64,000 nucleotides of DNA, from assembly GCF_000300275.1 (NCBI RefSeq), contig NZ_AMRN01000012.1:62001-126000 (forward strand), in the 5' to 3' direction. Below, piece by piece: positions 51,189-60,774 of the stretch. The translations under genes were made by a program, and so were the position numbers. How positions within the stretch are numbered: the stretch's first letter is position 1; each line of letters opens with the position of its first letter. Source of the DNA: Thalassospira profundimaris WP0211 (lineage in GTDB: Bacteria; Pseudomonadota; Alphaproteobacteria; Rhodospirillales; Thalassospiraceae). The notes under the pieces are model-generated. The model saw only the letters and a program-made list of their open reading frames with translations. It was not told where the DNA came from and made no database searches.

Positions 51189-51812
51189 TTATACCCGCTT
51201 GGCGACGATGAAACGTGATCCGGTGCTGGCCGGATAGGAGCCGGTTTCGATCACCTCAAACCCTGCAGAATGGATCATGCCCTCAAGGCGGGCATAATTC
51301 AGAAAATGAACGCGCGGCGCCTTGCCAAGTTTCTGCATGACCCAGATCAGGGGCTTGAGATACCAGAGCTTTTCACCAAGGCAGGGTGTTTTGGTAATGA
51401 GCATGCCACCCGGTTTGATGACTTTGTGCAGGGCGGCAATGGCATCTTCCGGCTGATCAAGCAAATGCAGGATGTTAAAGCCAAGCACCACGTCAAAGCG
51501 CTCTGCCCCTTGGGCGATGTCATCAATCGTCTTTTGGGCAAAGGTGACATTGTTGGTCGCCTGATCTTTGGCCTTGCCCTGGGCAATTTCGATCATGCGG
51601 GCTGAAATATCGGTGGCTGTCAGCTGCCCGACACTATGGGCAAGTTTCAGCGCCGTGGTGCCGGTCCCACAGCCGATTTCAAGCACGTTCTGGTCCGGGG
51701 AAAGATAGGCGCGCGTGCGATCAAGGGTTTGCGCATAGGCGGCTTCATTGCCGATTGGTTTGCGGGCGTATTTGTCGGCGGCCGAGTCCCAGAAAGTGTC
51801 GCTGCGTATCAT
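51189..51812 (-). CDS. Class I SAM-dependent methyltransferase
   Basis: 207 residues. VLEIGCGTGTTALKLA is the SAM-binding motif I; VVLGFNILHLLDQPEDAI and GGMLITKTPCLGE are later motifs of the Methyltransf_11 fold. The substrate cannot be inferred. The gene lies downstream of the TetR gene in the same direction and may be controlled by it. Confidence 0.88.
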   Translation of the reverse strand: MIRSDTFWDSAADKYARKPIGNEAAYAQTLDRTRAYLSPDQNVLEIGCGTGTTALKLAHSVGQLTATDISARMIEIAQGKAKDQATNNVTFAQKTIDDIAQGAERFDVVLGFNILHLLDQPEDAIAALHKVIKPGGMLITKTPCLGEKLWYLKPLIWVMQKLGKAPRVHFLNYARLEGMIHSAGFEVIETGSYPASTGSRFIVAKRV

Positions 51813-51921
51813 GATATATCCGGCTTTTGCACCCGATGTGCGGGGATTGAAACAAGCGCGTGACTATCAAGGAGTGCAGGAAAATGCGCAACCAGAAACG
51901 GCTACGAAAAATCGCGCAGGT

Positions 51922-52503
51922 TTAGTCGAGTGCGGCCAGAATGGTTTCGCAATAGTCGTTCAAGGTTTCCTGATCCGCACCACGGCGCGACATCAGTTGA
52001 ACCCCCTGAAACGAGCCAGCCAAGAAGCGCGCAAGGGCGCGGACATTCTTACCTTTGGCAATTTTGCCCTGACCAATTGCGCGGTTCAGTGCGGTGGCAA
52101 AGGTATCCTCGGCCCGACGGAATGCCTGATGGGCGATGGCGGCGGTTTCCGGGTCGTGCGGGGCAAGCTCCATGCCTGAATTCACCATCAGGCAGCCTTT
52201 GTGCCGTCCTTCTGCGGTGCCGGTTTTGGCCGCATCACGGAATGTCTTTTCAATCGCGGCGCGACCATCTTCGATGTTGCGCAGATCGGCAAAGCGTTCA
52301 GTGCTGATTTTCTGGCTGTAATGATCAAGGACGCGCAGAAACAGTGCCTTCTTGTCGCCAAAGCTTGCATACATGCTCGCCCGGTTCAGGCCTGTTTCAT
52401 TGACCAGATCCTGAATAGAGGTCGCTTCAAACCCCTTGCTCCAGAAGATGTTCATGGCGTTATCAAGAACGCTTTCTTCATCAAACGCACGTGGCCGTGG
52501 CAT
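51922..52503 (-). CDS. TetR family regulator
   Basis: 193 residues. Helix-turn-helix at about residues 10-55 (FDEESVLDNAMNIFWSKGFEATSIQDLVNETGLNRASMYASFGDK in parts). C-terminal TetR_C ligand domain without a recognised metal site. A palindrome-like site lies 31 bases before the start, and matching sites precede a peroxiredoxin and a GST pair, so it looks like a repressor of redox or electrophile defence genes. Confidence 0.9.
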   Translation of the reverse strand: MPRPRAFDEESVLDNAMNIFWSKGFEATSIQDLVNETGLNRASMYASFGDKKALFLRVLDHYSQKISTERFADLRNIEDGRAAIEKTFRDAAKTGTAEGRHKGCLMVNSGMELAPHDPETAAIAHQAFRRAEDTFATALNRAIGQGKIAKGKNVRALARFLAGSFQGVQLMSRRGADQETLNDYCETILAALD

Positions 52504-52533
52504 TGGCAGTTCCTTCGATCAGATCCGTACTTT

Positions 52534-52547
52534 GGAACGAATGTTCT
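52534..52547. promoter_or_regulatory. TetR autoregulatory operator candidate
   Basis: GGAACGAATGTTCT is a near-perfect palindrome (GAAC-GAAT-GTTC) 31 bases upstream of the TetR start, with flanks TTT and GTAAT that match the site before the peroxiredoxin gene. Confidence 0.55.
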
Positions 52548-52620
52548 GTAATTGCTTTGAAGATGGGCTGACCTGGCCGCAAAATCAATAAGAGCTTGTG
52601 ATTTGCCCGTAATCTTAGGT

Positions 52621-53145
52621 TTACGACGCGATCCGATCCAGCGTGACAAAGCTATAATCCGGGCCGTCAGGATTATCGATTTTCTGACGCTTGGTTTCGC
52701 GCCATTGATCGGCGGGCAGGGGATCAAGGAAGGTGTCGCCTTCGATCTCGGCATGGACTTCGGTCAGCTCGTAACGTGTCGTGAACGGCAGGGCGAGGTG
52801 ATAAATCTGCGCACCTCCGCCAATGATCACTTCATTGACGCCATCGCGCACGGCGATTTCGTCGGCCAATTCAATGGCTTCTTCGATATTGTGACAAACC
52901 CTCACATTTTCGTGGTCAAAGGACCAGTCGGTGTCACGTGTGACAACAATCGATGTGCGTTTGGGAAGAGGACGGCCAATCGCCTCGAACGTCACGCGCC
53001 CGATGATCATCGGTTTGCCAAGGGTGAGCGCCTTGAACCGTTTGAGGTCTTCGGGCAATTCCCACGGCATCCAGCCATCCTTGCCAATCGCGCCATTGGC
53101 GGCCGCCGCAACCACGGCAACCCGTTCAACCTTGGGACCTGCCAT
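52621..53145 (-). CDS. folA: Dihydrofolate reductase
   Basis: 174 residues. VAAAANGAIGKDGWMPWELPEDLKRFKALTLGKPMIIG (in parts) carries the substrate site with Trp and Glu, and GGGAQIYHLALPF the NADPH loop. It regenerates tetrahydrofolate, here relevant both to thymidylate synthesis and to the C1 units from demethylation. It overlaps thyA by 1 base, so the two are coupled. Confidence 0.95.
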   Translation of the reverse strand: MAGPKVERVAVVAAAANGAIGKDGWMPWELPEDLKRFKALTLGKPMIIGRVTFEAIGRPLPKRTSIVVTRDTDWSFDHENVRVCHNIEEAIELADEIAVRDGVNEVIIGGGAQIYHLALPFTTRYELTEVHAEIEGDTFLDPLPADQWRETKRQKIDNPDGPDYSFVTLDRIAS

Positions 53146-53939
53146 CAGACAGCAACCTTGCCGGCAATGTGCGGATGCGGGTCATAGCCGGTCAGTTCGA
53201 AATCATCATACTTGAAATCAAAGATCGATTTGACGGCGGGATTGATCTTCATGGTCGGAAGCGGGCGGGTATCGCGCGACAGCTGTTTTTCGACCTGATC
53301 AAGATGGTTGGTGTAAAGATGCGCATCGCCAAGGGTATGGACAAAATCACCCACGTCCAGATCACAGACCTGCGCAATCATCATGGTAAGAAGCGCATAT
53401 GATGCGATGTTAAACGGCACACCCAGGAAGATATCCGCACTGCGCTGATACAGCTGGCAGGACAATTTGCCATCGGCGACATAGAACTGGAACAGGCAGT
53501 GACACGGCGGCAGCGCCATGTTGGGCACATCGGCAACGTTCCAGGCCGACACGATCAGACGGCGGGAATCGGGATTGTTTTTGATCTGGTCAATCAGGCC
53601 GGTGATCTGGTCGATGGTTTCGCCATTCGCCCCGCGCCAGGAACGCCACTGGCCGCCATAGACCGGGCCAAGGTCGCCGTTTTCATCGGCCCATTCGTTC
53701 CAGATGCGCACGCCATTATCCTGCAGATATTTGACGTTAGTGTCGCCATCAAGGAACCACAGCAATTCATGAATGATCGATTTCAGATGCAGCTTTTTGG
53801 TCGTCACCAGCGGGAAACCCTTGGAAAGGTCAAAGCGCATCTGGTGACCAAAGATCGAAACCGTGCCAGTACCCGTCCGGTCTTCCTTGCGCGTGCCGGT
53901 GTCACGCACCAGACGCATCAGATCAAGATATTGCTGCAT
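53145..53939 (-). CDS. thyA: Thymidylate synthase
   Basis: 264 residues, the standard ThyA length. [12 protein letters not shown] carries the catalytic cysteine; [19 protein letters not shown] and [12 protein letters not shown] the other signatures. It methylates dUMP with methylene-THF, producing dihydrofolate for FolA, whose gene follows directly. Confidence 0.97.
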   Translation of the reverse strand: MQQYLDLMRLVRDTGTRKEDRTGTGTVSIFGHQMRFDLSKGFPLVTTKKLHLKSIIHELLWFLDGDTNVKYLQDNGVRIWNEWADENGDLGPVYGGQWRSWRGANGETIDQITGLIDQIKNNPDSRRLIVSAWNVADVPNMALPPCHCLFQFYVADGKLSCQLYQRSADIFLGVPFNIASYALLTMMIAQVCDLDVGDFVHTLGDAHLYTNHLDQVEKQLSRDTRPLPTMKINPAVKSIFDFKYDDFELTGYDPHPHIAGKVAV

Positions 53940-54049
53940 GCTCAGTCCTGCATTTTAAGAATCACTTTTGTCGCAGCATAGTCAGGTCGATGGTCACGGG
54001 CAAGCGACGCCATCCGATCTTTGCCGGGCCACTCGTTGAACTGTTTCTG

Positions 54050-54066
54050 CTGACAGGAGGTGTCAG
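54050..54066. promoter_or_regulatory. CTGACA-N5-TGTCAG palindrome upstream of the glycolipid-binding gene
   Basis: The half sites are perfect with the spacer GGAGG. The sequence around it differs from the WYL promoter site at 61275-61294 by little more than one base in the centre. It lies about 80 bases before the start at 54146. Confidence 0.55.
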
Positions 54067-54145
54067 GAGTGGTCAGGTAAACTTGGGAACAGTGGATATA
54101 CTCAACTATCTGAATTTTGGGCGCGTTTGCCGTATGGGAGTGTTG

Positions 54146-54709
54146 ATGTTGCAAAAAACTGTTCAGTGGGTCGATTGGGATGGAAACGGTCTTGAGCACT
54201 GTGTCTGTCAGTCTGATCCGGACGGGATAGAGCTTGAAGGAGTCGTGGTCGGGACGCGTCATGGTCACTATGGCGGGTCTTACCTTGTGGTGACGGATGC
54301 CATGTTTGCCACCCACGAAGTCAAGGTAAGTTATGTCGGCGGGGAGCAGATGCATGTGACCTCGGACGGTAAGGGAAACTGGTTTGACTGCATTGCAAAG
54401 CGGGAATTGCCGTCTTTGGCGGGGTGCTTTGATGTCGATATCGGCATAACGCCCGCGACAAACATGCTTCCGATCAAACGATTAAAACTGGCCGAGGGCG
54501 AAGCACGGGAAATTTCGGCGGCCTATGTCCCGCTTCCAAGCCAGATAGAGGGCGATTTCCTGCCACGTAGCGCGCCACAACGTTACACCTGTCTGATCCC
54601 GGATCGTCGTTACCGCTATGAGGGGCTGTTTCGCAATTTCTCAGCCGAGCTTGAGATCGATGATGCGGGGCTTGTGATCGATTATCCCGATACCTTCCGT
54701 CGGGTGTAA
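54146..54709 (+). CDS. Putative glycolipid-binding protein (DUF1089/PF06475-like)
   Basis: 187 residues. VQWVDWDGNGLEHCVCQSDPDGIELEGVVVG in the first strands and GKGNWFD, CFDVDIGITPATNMLPIKRL mark the PF06475 family, a beta-barrel described as glycolipid-binding without proven ligand. The start at 54146 has GGGAG five bases before. A frame continues upstream to 53990 but has no support. Confidence 0.8.
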   Translation: MLQKTVQWVDWDGNGLEHCVCQSDPDGIELEGVVVGTRHGHYGGSYLVVTDAMFATHEVKVSYVGGEQMHVTSDGKGNWFDCIAKRELPSLAGCFDVDIGITPATNMLPIKRLKLAEGEAREISAAYVPLPSQIEGDFLPRSAPQRYTCLIPDRRYRYEGLFRNFSAELEIDDAGLVIDYPDTFRRV

Positions 54710-54790
54710 TATCGCGTAAAACGGGAGATCGGACTTTGCCGGGCGCCGAAATGTTCCCGCAAAAATCAAAAAAAGTTTTCCCGATTCCCC

Positions 54791-54820
54791 TTGTGAAACG
54801 GGGGGCATTTGCCCTATATA
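54791..54820 (+). promoter_or_regulatory. Likely ssrA promoter
   Basis: TTGTGA at 54791-54796, a spacing of 17-18 bases, and CTATAT/TATATA at 54814-54820 stand just before the acceptor half of the tmRNA gene. Confidence 0.6.
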
Positions 54821-54825
54821 GGGGC

Positions 54826-55160
54826 TGTCGGGGCAACCCGACTACGGCGCTAAACTGCGTGACAGAATAGGCTTTACGGACCCGGGGGCGGTACCCGGCG
54901 GCTCCACCAAATTTATCGGTTGTCCGACTCAGACAATCTTCGTGGGGCCGAAATAGGATCGACGTGAGCAGTAAAAGTCAATGTGGGCGCTCGGCATGGT
55001 ACCACCGCATCGGGCCAATGTTTGTAAATGCAAACGACAACAATGCTCCGGTTGCTGTTGCCGCCTAAGCGGTACTAGCACCAAAGCGAAATTCCGATTG
55101 CCGGGAGCGGTAATTTGGTGGGGGACGGGGCACCTAGCAACAGAACGCCCCACTCTTGTA
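54826..55160 (+). ncRNA. ssrA: Circularly permuted two-piece tmRNA
   Basis: The acceptor half comes first and ends in CCGGG-GGCGGTA-CCCGG then CGGCTCCACCA at 54909. After a 34-base intervening segment, the coding half begins GGGGCCGA at 54944, which pairs with CGGCTCC (one G-T) to rebuild the acceptor stem. The tag frame runs from GCA at 55030 to TAA at 55066-55068 and reads ANDNNAPVAVAA. This order is the alphaproteobacterial permuted form. It rescues stalled ribosomes and tags products for ClpXP. Both outer ends are estimates. The GGCGGTA loop departs from the TTCAA-type T-loop. Confidence 0.93.
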
Positions 55161-55199
55161 TTTCTTTCCCGCTTCGTTATGAATAGAGTGATTATCAAA

Positions 55200-55222
55200 C
55201 ACGCCAAGATGTAATTGGCGTG
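55200..55222 (+). terminator. Hairpin downstream of ssrA
   Basis: CACGCCAA and TTGGCGTG form a perfect 8-bp stem with a 7-base loop, without a T-run, between tmRNA and sspB. It may mark the 3' end of the tmRNA precursor. Confidence 0.45.
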
Positions 55223-55293
55223 CAGAGATGCTATATGACAATGACGGGACGCGCTGGACACTGCCGGTGGTTCCGCCAGATACAGGATTACTG

Positions 55294-55833
55294 ATGCAAG
55301 AACCGGAAGAATTCCGCTACGATCTTATGGTCGACCAGGCGCTGCGCGGTGTGGTGAAAGATATCCTCGCGCGTGTGGCCGAAGAGGGCCTTTTCGGAGA
55401 GCATCACTATTACATCACGTTCCAGACCAACCATCCCGGTGTGGCCCTGCCTGAAAGTCAGCGCAAGGCGCATCCAGACAACATCACGGTTGTCCTGCAA
55501 CACCGGTTCTGGGATCTGAAATCCGAAGATGATCACTTCTCGGTCGGAATGAGCTTTGATGGCATGCCGACCACGGTTGTCGTGCCCTATGACGCGATGC
55601 TGGCCTTTGTCGATCCGTCCGCGAACTTCATGCTGACATTCAGTGTCGAAGAAGAAATGGATGACGCAGATTTCGACTATGACGAAGATGATGATCTTGA
55701 TGCCGATCTGATTGAAGGCGAAGACGGTGCGCCGACGCTCGTGACCGAGCCATCCAAATCGCGCAAAAAACCCAAGCCGGATGCAAATGAAACCGGCGAG
55801 GTCATCGCACTTGATGCGTTCCGCAAGAAATAG
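55294..55833 (+). CDS. sspB: ClpXP adaptor SspB (alpha type)
   Basis: 179 residues. FRYDLMVDQALRGVVKDIL and HYYITFQTNHPGVALPE begin the SspB fold; an acidic linker (DDADFDYDEDDDLDAD) leads to a C-terminal ClpX-binding tail GEVIALDAFRKK. SspB hands ssrA-tagged proteins to ClpXP. It is encoded beside the tmRNA that makes the tag. The start at 55294 (AGGA six bases before) gives the usual N-terminus; a longer frame begins at 55228. Confidence 0.93.
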   Translation: MQEPEEFRYDLMVDQALRGVVKDILARVAEEGLFGEHHYYITFQTNHPGVALPESQRKAHPDNITVVLQHRFWDLKSEDDHFSVGMSFDGMPTTVVVPYDAMLAFVDPSANFMLTFSVEEEMDDADFDYDEDDDLDADLIEGEDGAPTLVTEPSKSRKKPKPDANETGEVIALDAFRKK

Positions 55834-55843
55834 AAGATTTACA

Positions 55844-55871
55844 GGGCGGGCTTGATCCGCCCTTTTTCTTT
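55844..55871 (+). terminator. Intrinsic terminator after sspB
   Basis: GGGCGG and CCGCCC pair around a 7-base loop, followed by TTTTTCTTT. Confidence 0.88.
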
Positions 55872-56013
55872 GCCTGATCCCCGTTGATGTTTCCCGCGTC
55901 CGGGGCAGGGCGTATTACGCTAATGTATCGTGGCAATTTGATCCATTTGGCGCTAAAACCAGCCACACAAAGAACAAACCCACCTTGTTTTTGAGAGAGA
56001 CGAGAACCTTCCG

Positions 56014-57630
56014 ATGAGTGATTTTGTCTATAAACCCATGTTTGAGCAGGGGAAGGACACCACCCCTTACCGCAAGATCGGGGACGAGGGTGTTTCGACC
56101 GTTGACGTCAATGGCGAGACCTATTTGAAAGTCGAACCCGAGGCGATCGAGAAGCTGACCCTTCAGGCTTTCTTTGATTGCTCGCACCTTTTGCGTCCGG
56201 GGCACCTCGAACAGTTGCGCAAAATCCTTGATGACGAAGAAGCCACCCCGAATGACAAATTCGTGGCGATGGATCTTTTGAAAAACGCCTCCATCGCATC
56301 GGGCGGCGTTTTGCCGATGTGTCAGGATACCGGTACGGCCATCGTCATGGGCAAACGCGGTGGCAAGGTCATCACCGATGGTTCCGATGAAGAAGCCCTG
56401 TCCAAGGGCATCTGGCAGGCCTATCAGAAACACAATCTGCGGTTCTCGCAGGTATCGCCGAAAAATATGTTCGAGGAAAAGAACACCGGCTCGAACCTTC
56501 CGGCACAGATTGATCTCTATGCGACCAAGGGCGATGAATACAAATTCATGTTCATGGCCAAGGGCGGCGGGTCTGCCAACAAGACCTTCCTGTTCCAGCA
56601 GACCAAGGCACTGCTGAACCCGGAAAGCCTGCGCAAGTTTTTGGATGAAAAAATCCGCACGCTCGGCACCTCTGCCTGCCCGCCATACCATCTGGCGGTT
56701 GTCATTGGCGGTACCTCTGCCGAGGCGTGCCTTAAGACCGTGAAAATGGCGTCAGCCCGTTATTACGATAACCTTCCGACCGAAGGTGGCGATCATGGTC
56801 AGGCTTATCGCGATCTGGAATGGGAACAGAAAATCCTTGAGATGACCCGCGAAATGGGTATCGGCGCGCAGTTCGGCGGCAAGTATTTCTGCCACGATGT
56901 GCGCGTGATCCGTCTGCCGCGTCATGGTGCAAGCTGTCCGGTTGGCCTTGGTGTGTCGTGCTCTGCCGACCGTCAGATTCTGGGTAAAATCACCAAGGAC
57001 GGTATCTTTATCGAGGATCTTGAACATGATCCGGCGAAGTACCTTCCGCATGTCACCGACGAGCATCTTGATGACGAAGTGGTCAAGGTTGACCTGAACC
57101 GTCCGATGGATGAAATCCGCAAGCAGCTGTCGCAATATCCGGTCAAGACCCGTCTGTCGCTGACCGGGACCGTGATTGTGGCCCGTGACATCGCGCATGC
57201 CAAAATCAAGGAACGCCTTGATGCCGGTGAAGAGATGCCGGAATACCTTAAAAACCATCCGGTTTATTATGCGGGTCCGGCCAAAACGCCCGAAGGCATG
57301 CCGTCTGGTTCATTCGGCCCGACCACGGCTGGGCGCATGGATGCCTATGTCGAACAGTTCCAGGCCGCTGGCGGTTCGTTCGTGATGCTGGCCAAGGGTA
57401 ACCGTTCAAAGGCGGTCAAGGATGCCTGTGCGAAATATGGCGGGTTCTATCTTGGCTCCATCGGTGGTCCGGCAGCCCGTCTGGCGCAGGATTGCATCAA
57501 GAAGGTCGACGTTCACGAATATCCGGAACTTGGCATGGAAGCCGTCTGGAAGATCGAAGTCGAAGACTTCCCGGCCTTCATCGTCATTGATGACAAGGGC
57601 AACGATTTCTTTGCCGAATTCGGCATCTAA
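56014..57630 (+). CDS. Class I fumarate hydratase
   Basis: 538 residues, oxygen-sensitive [4Fe-4S] type. Likely cluster cysteines are in [24 protein letters not shown] and [11 protein letters not shown]. The C-terminal beta domain holds [13 protein letters not shown] and [11 protein letters not shown]. It interconverts fumarate and malate in the TCA cycle. GAGAGACGAGAA precedes the start. Monocistronic, with a terminator of its own. Confidence 0.94.
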   Translation: MSDFVYKPMFEQGKDTTPYRKIGDEGVSTVDVNGETYLKVEPEAIEKLTLQAFFDCSHLLRPGHLEQLRKILDDEEATPNDKFVAMDLLKNASIASGGVLPMCQDTGTAIVMGKRGGKVITDGSDEEALSKGIWQAYQKHNLRFSQVSPKNMFEEKNTGSNLPAQIDLYATKGDEYKFMFMAKGGGSANKTFLFQQTKALLNPESLRKFLDEKIRTLGTSACPPYHLAVVIGGTSAEACLKTVKMASARYYDNLPTEGGDHGQAYRDLEWEQKILEMTREMGIGAQFGGKYFCHDVRVIRLPRHGASCPVGLGVSCSADRQILGKITKDGIFIEDLEHDPAKYLPHVTDEHLDDEVVKVDLNRPMDEIRKQLSQYPVKTRLSLTGTVIVARDIAHAKIKERLDAGEEMPEYLKNHPVYYAGPAKTPEGMPSGSFGPTTAGRMDAYVEQFQAAGGSFVMLAKGNRSKAVKDACAKYGGFYLGSIGGPAARLAQDCIKKVDVHEYPELGMEAVWKIEVEDFPAFIVIDDKGNDFFAEFGI

Positions 57631-57660
57631 TCAGAAATCTGTTCTCTGAATATGCAAACT

Positions 57661-57690
57661 GCGCGGGGGAAACCTCGCGCCGTTTTTTTT
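57661..57690 (+). terminator. Intrinsic terminator after the fumarase gene
   Basis: GCGCGGGG, a GAAA tetraloop and CCTCGCGC (one G-T) followed by eight T. Confidence 0.95.
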
Positions 57691-57785
57691 ATCTTGCATA
57701 GCTGACCTCAGGTCAAAGGGGTTGCTGCGGTGCGCAAGAAATGCTCTGATTTGGGCAAAATCAACCCCTTACTGGATAACCTGTT

Positions 57786-58706
57786 ATGTCTGAAACTTCC
57801 GCGCTCTCTGCCACCGGTGCGACGGAAAGCCGACTGGTTGGTGTGACTGCCGCACTTGCGACGGTTTGCATATGGGCCGGTTGGCTGATTGCCACCCGCT
57901 ATGCCATGACGTCAAGCTTTACCGCTGTTGATATTGGCCTGATGCGCTTTGTTGTGCCTTTTGTCCTGCTTGCCCCGATCTGGATTAGAAAAGGCATCTG
58001 GCCCAAGGGCCTTTCAATGACCAATGGTCTTTTGATGATCGTTGGTTCCGGTGCGTTTTACACCCTGATGGTTGCAAGCGCCCTTGAGTTTGTCCCGGCA
58101 AGCCATGTTGGCATTCTTTTGCCCGGTGTCATGGCCGTGTGGGCGGTTCTGATTGCGATGCTTTTGTTTGGTGAACGTCCGGGCAAGGTCCGCATCGTTG
58201 GTTATGCCGCCGTGGTGATTGGCGTGGCTTCGCTTGTGGCCCTGAAACCGGCCGGAGTGATCAGTGATGACATGCTGATGGGCTATGGCCTTGTTTCGGC
58301 CGGGGCCTTTATGTGGGCGTGCTATACCCATGCGATGCGTCAAAGCGGCCTTGGCGCGCTTGAAGCCGCATCCTTTGTCGGTTTCTGGTCGTTTGTCGTG
58401 ATGGCGATTATTGCGCTGTTTACCGGCACCACCATTGGCGATGCCCCGATGGGGGATATCATGATGTTGCTGACCGCTCAGGGGCTTTTGGCCGGATGTG
58501 TTGCCGTCATCACCTATGGCCTTGCCGTGCGCCATATCGGATCGACCGGTGCATCTGCCTTCGGCGCGATGACACCGGCCCTGACTGCGCTTGGCGGTGT
58601 GATCCTGTTGGGGGAACCGGGCAACCTGGCACTGGTTTTGGCGGTGGTTCTGGTGATCCTTGGCGTGATGACCGCATCGGGTGTGTTTCGTCGCATTCGG
58701 GTTTAG
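57786..58706 (+). CDS. DMT superfamily (EamA) transporter
   Basis: 306 residues, ten helices in two EamA repeats. VCIWAGWLIATRYAMTSS and the second-half SAFGAMTPALTALGGVILLGEPGN are typical. Exporters of amino acids or other metabolites share this fold; the substrate is unknown. Convergent with the AbrB gene. Confidence 0.92.
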   Translation: MSETSALSATGATESRLVGVTAALATVCIWAGWLIATRYAMTSSFTAVDIGLMRFVVPFVLLAPIWIRKGIWPKGLSMTNGLLMIVGSGAFYTLMVASALEFVPASHVGILLPGVMAVWAVLIAMLLFGERPGKVRIVGYAAVVIGVASLVALKPAGVISDDMLMGYGLVSAGAFMWACYTHAMRQSGLGALEAASFVGFWSFVVMAIIALFTGTTIGDAPMGDIMMLLTAQGLLAGCVAVITYGLAVRHIGSTGASAFGAMTPALTALGGVILLGEPGNLALVLAVVLVILGVMTASGVFRRIRV

Positions 58707-58718
58707 GTCCGATACATT

Positions 58719-59873
58719 TTATTGCCCGGCGTTCTGACCTGTTAAATGGGCGGTGCGCCGGGCGACCAGCCGTGCCAGTGGAGGGCCAAAGGCCAGCACC
58801 ATGAAAAAGCGTGTTGCCTGCAGCACGAGGATGAAGGACAGGTCGACATTCGTGCTGGCCGCGATAATGGCAACGGAATCAAGACCGCCCGGGCTGGTGG
58901 CGAGATAGGCGGTCAGTGGATCGACATCCATGAAATACACCAAAAGCCCCGAAATCCCGGCACAGAAGCCGATCAGTACAAAGATCGATAACAGGATTTT
59001 GGGAAGTGCGTGTGCTGCGTGGCGCAGGACCGGCGGGGTGAATTTCAAACCGATTACCCAGCCGATCATGGCATAGGTCAGGCCGAGAAACCATTCCGGC
59101 AGGACGACATCGAAAAAGCCGCTGACATGCAGGATCATGGTCACAATGATCGGCACCAGAAGCGGACCGGATGGCAGACGTACTTTTTGGCCGACAAAGC
59201 AGCAGGCAACCACCAGACTGAGTGTCAGGGCAAAACCGACCGGGTCAAAAGCCGGGAACCAGTCATGGGGCCCCATGGCAGCCAGCGTTTCCGGATCAAC
59301 CCAGAAATTGGCGACACTGGACGCGACACCGACAACGATCACCACACGCACATACTGCATGAAGGCCACCAGCCTTGCATCCGCGCCAAAGGCGTCTGCC
59401 ATGATGACCATGGCCGATGCCGCACCGGGCGTTGATCCCCAGATGCCTGCGGTTCCGGGCAGGACCTGTTTGACGCACAGGATCCAACCCAAGAAGCTGC
59501 TGGCAAGCAAAGTGATGCCGGTAACGCCAAGGATCATCGGCCAGTCTGTGGCAAAGGATGTCAAAATCCCGATGGTCATCGAACCGCCGATCATCACGCC
59601 CAACACCGATTGTGCGCCAAGATACAGTTGCTTGGGGGCGGCAATGGTTGCACCGTTGGTGCCCATCAGAATGCCAATGATCATCGGCCCCACCAGAAGT
59701 GAGGCCGGGACTTGCCAATGATGGAGCAGAACCGAAAACACGACGGAGGTGGAAATCAGCAATAACCACTGAACCGGTTTCGGCAGACGGCCGAGCCGTT
59801 CCTTGGGGGGAGTTATGATCAGTGACGTTGGTTCGGATGACACGATGCGGCCTTTGTCATTTATGGAAGGCAT
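58719..59873 (-). CDS. AbrB family putative transporter (formerly ammonia monooxygenase-like)
   Basis: 384 residues, about ten helices. The duplicated AbrB_dup pattern is visible: PASLLVGPMIIGILMG and GPLLVPIIVTMILH, with GTAGIWGSTPGAASAMVIMADAFGAD and the second-half YLATSPGGLDSVAIIAAS. The old name ammonia monooxygenase is not supported; function is unknown. A hydrophilic leader precedes the first helix. Confidence 0.88.
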   Translation of the reverse strand: MPSINDKGRIVSSEPTSLIITPPKERLGRLPKPVQWLLLISTSVVFSVLLHHWQVPASLLVGPMIIGILMGTNGATIAAPKQLYLGAQSVLGVMIGGSMTIGILTSFATDWPMILGVTGITLLASSFLGWILCVKQVLPGTAGIWGSTPGAASAMVIMADAFGADARLVAFMQYVRVVIVVGVASSVANFWVDPETLAAMGPHDWFPAFDPVGFALTLSLVVACCFVGQKVRLPSGPLLVPIIVTMILHVSGFFDVVLPEWFLGLTYAMIGWVIGLKFTPPVLRHAAHALPKILLSIFVLIGFCAGISGLLVYFMDVDPLTAYLATSPGGLDSVAIIAASTNVDLSFILVLQATRFFMVLAFGPPLARLVARRTAHLTGQNAGQ

Positions 59874-60074
59874 CTGATCGCGGGTGGCGCGATGTGATGG
59901 CGTGCTGGCGCCTGTGGGGCGGCGTCAAGGTGGGGATCACAATTATAGCCAGCTTGCGCGATGGATGCGAGTATTTGCGTGATCCCGCCGGATGAGGGCC
60001 ATGTCGGACTTGGAGAATATCGCCAGGTTCTGTATGACGTTAAGCAATATACTGCAGTCTGTGGGGAACCTGTT

Positions 60075-60707
60075 TTGAGCACCGATCCGATCCAGTTTCA
60101 GTTTGATGGCGATGAAGATGCTGCCCGAACGATTGTTCTGGCCCATGGGGCAGGGGCCGCTATGGACAGCCCGTTCATGAACGAAATAGCCGGCGAACTG
60201 GCCAAGGCGGGTTTACGCGTTGCACGCTTTGAGTTCCCCTATATGGCCAAACGCCGAATTGATGGCAAAAAGCGCGGGCCGGATCGGGCACCGGTTTTGA
60301 TCGAGTATTACGGTGAAGTTGTTCGCGCAGTTGGCGGTCCAGAGAAGTTGATCATCGGCGGAAAGTCCATGGGCGGACGGATCGCCAGCATGGTGGCAGA
60401 TGATCTTGGTGTCGCCGGTCTTGTCTGTCTTGGCTATCCGTTCCATCCACCGGGCGAACCTGAAAACCTGCGTACAGAACACCTTAAAACCCTGAAAACG
60501 CCGAGCCTGATTTGTCATGGCACGCGCGATCCGTTTGGCAGTCCGGATGAGATTGCGGGTTACGGGCTTTCGGACCGTATTGCGCTTCACTGGGTTGAAG
60601 ACGGCGAACATGACTTCAAGCCACGCAAAAGTTCCGGACGTACCCAAAGTCAGAACATTGCCGATGCCGCGACGGCGATATCCCGGTTTGCAAAGATGCT
60701 CGGTTAG
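60075..60707 (+). CDS. KANL3/Tex30-like alpha/beta hydrolase
   Basis: About 210 residues. IVLAHGAGAAMDSPFM is the oxyanion loop, IIGGKSMGGRIAS the serine elbow, GTRDPFG and VEDGEHDFKP hold the acid and histidine. Start is uncertain: TTG at 60075 with GGGGA seven bases before gives a normal N-terminus (MSTDPIQFQF); ATG at 59961 would add 38 residues of odd composition. Substrate unknown. Confidence 0.82.
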   Translation: MSTDPIQFQFDGDEDAARTIVLAHGAGAAMDSPFMNEIAGELAKAGLRVARFEFPYMAKRRIDGKKRGPDRAPVLIEYYGEVVRAVGGPEKLIIGGKSMGGRIASMVADDLGVAGLVCLGYPFHPPGEPENLRTEHLKTLKTPSLICHGTRDPFGSPDEIAGYGLSDRIALHWVEDGEHDFKPRKSSGRTQSQNIADAATAISRFAKMLG

Positions 60708-60711
60708 AAGA

Positions 60712-60738
60712 AACGGCCCGCCACTTGGGCAGGCCGTT
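60712..60738. terminator. Hairpin between convergent hydrolase and glyoxalase genes
   Basis: AACGGCC and GGCCGTT pair around 13 bases. T-runs are weak on both exits, so this is a tentative terminator. Confidence 0.4.
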
Positions 60739-60774
60739 GGCAGAAAGTTTGTAGGGCTTGGTGCGCGAGGGAGG

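Noticed and set aside
58719..59873. Ammonia monooxygenase
   Set aside because: Older annotations give this name to AbrB family membrane proteins. The protein has no copper-site residues of AmoA and is a putative transporter.
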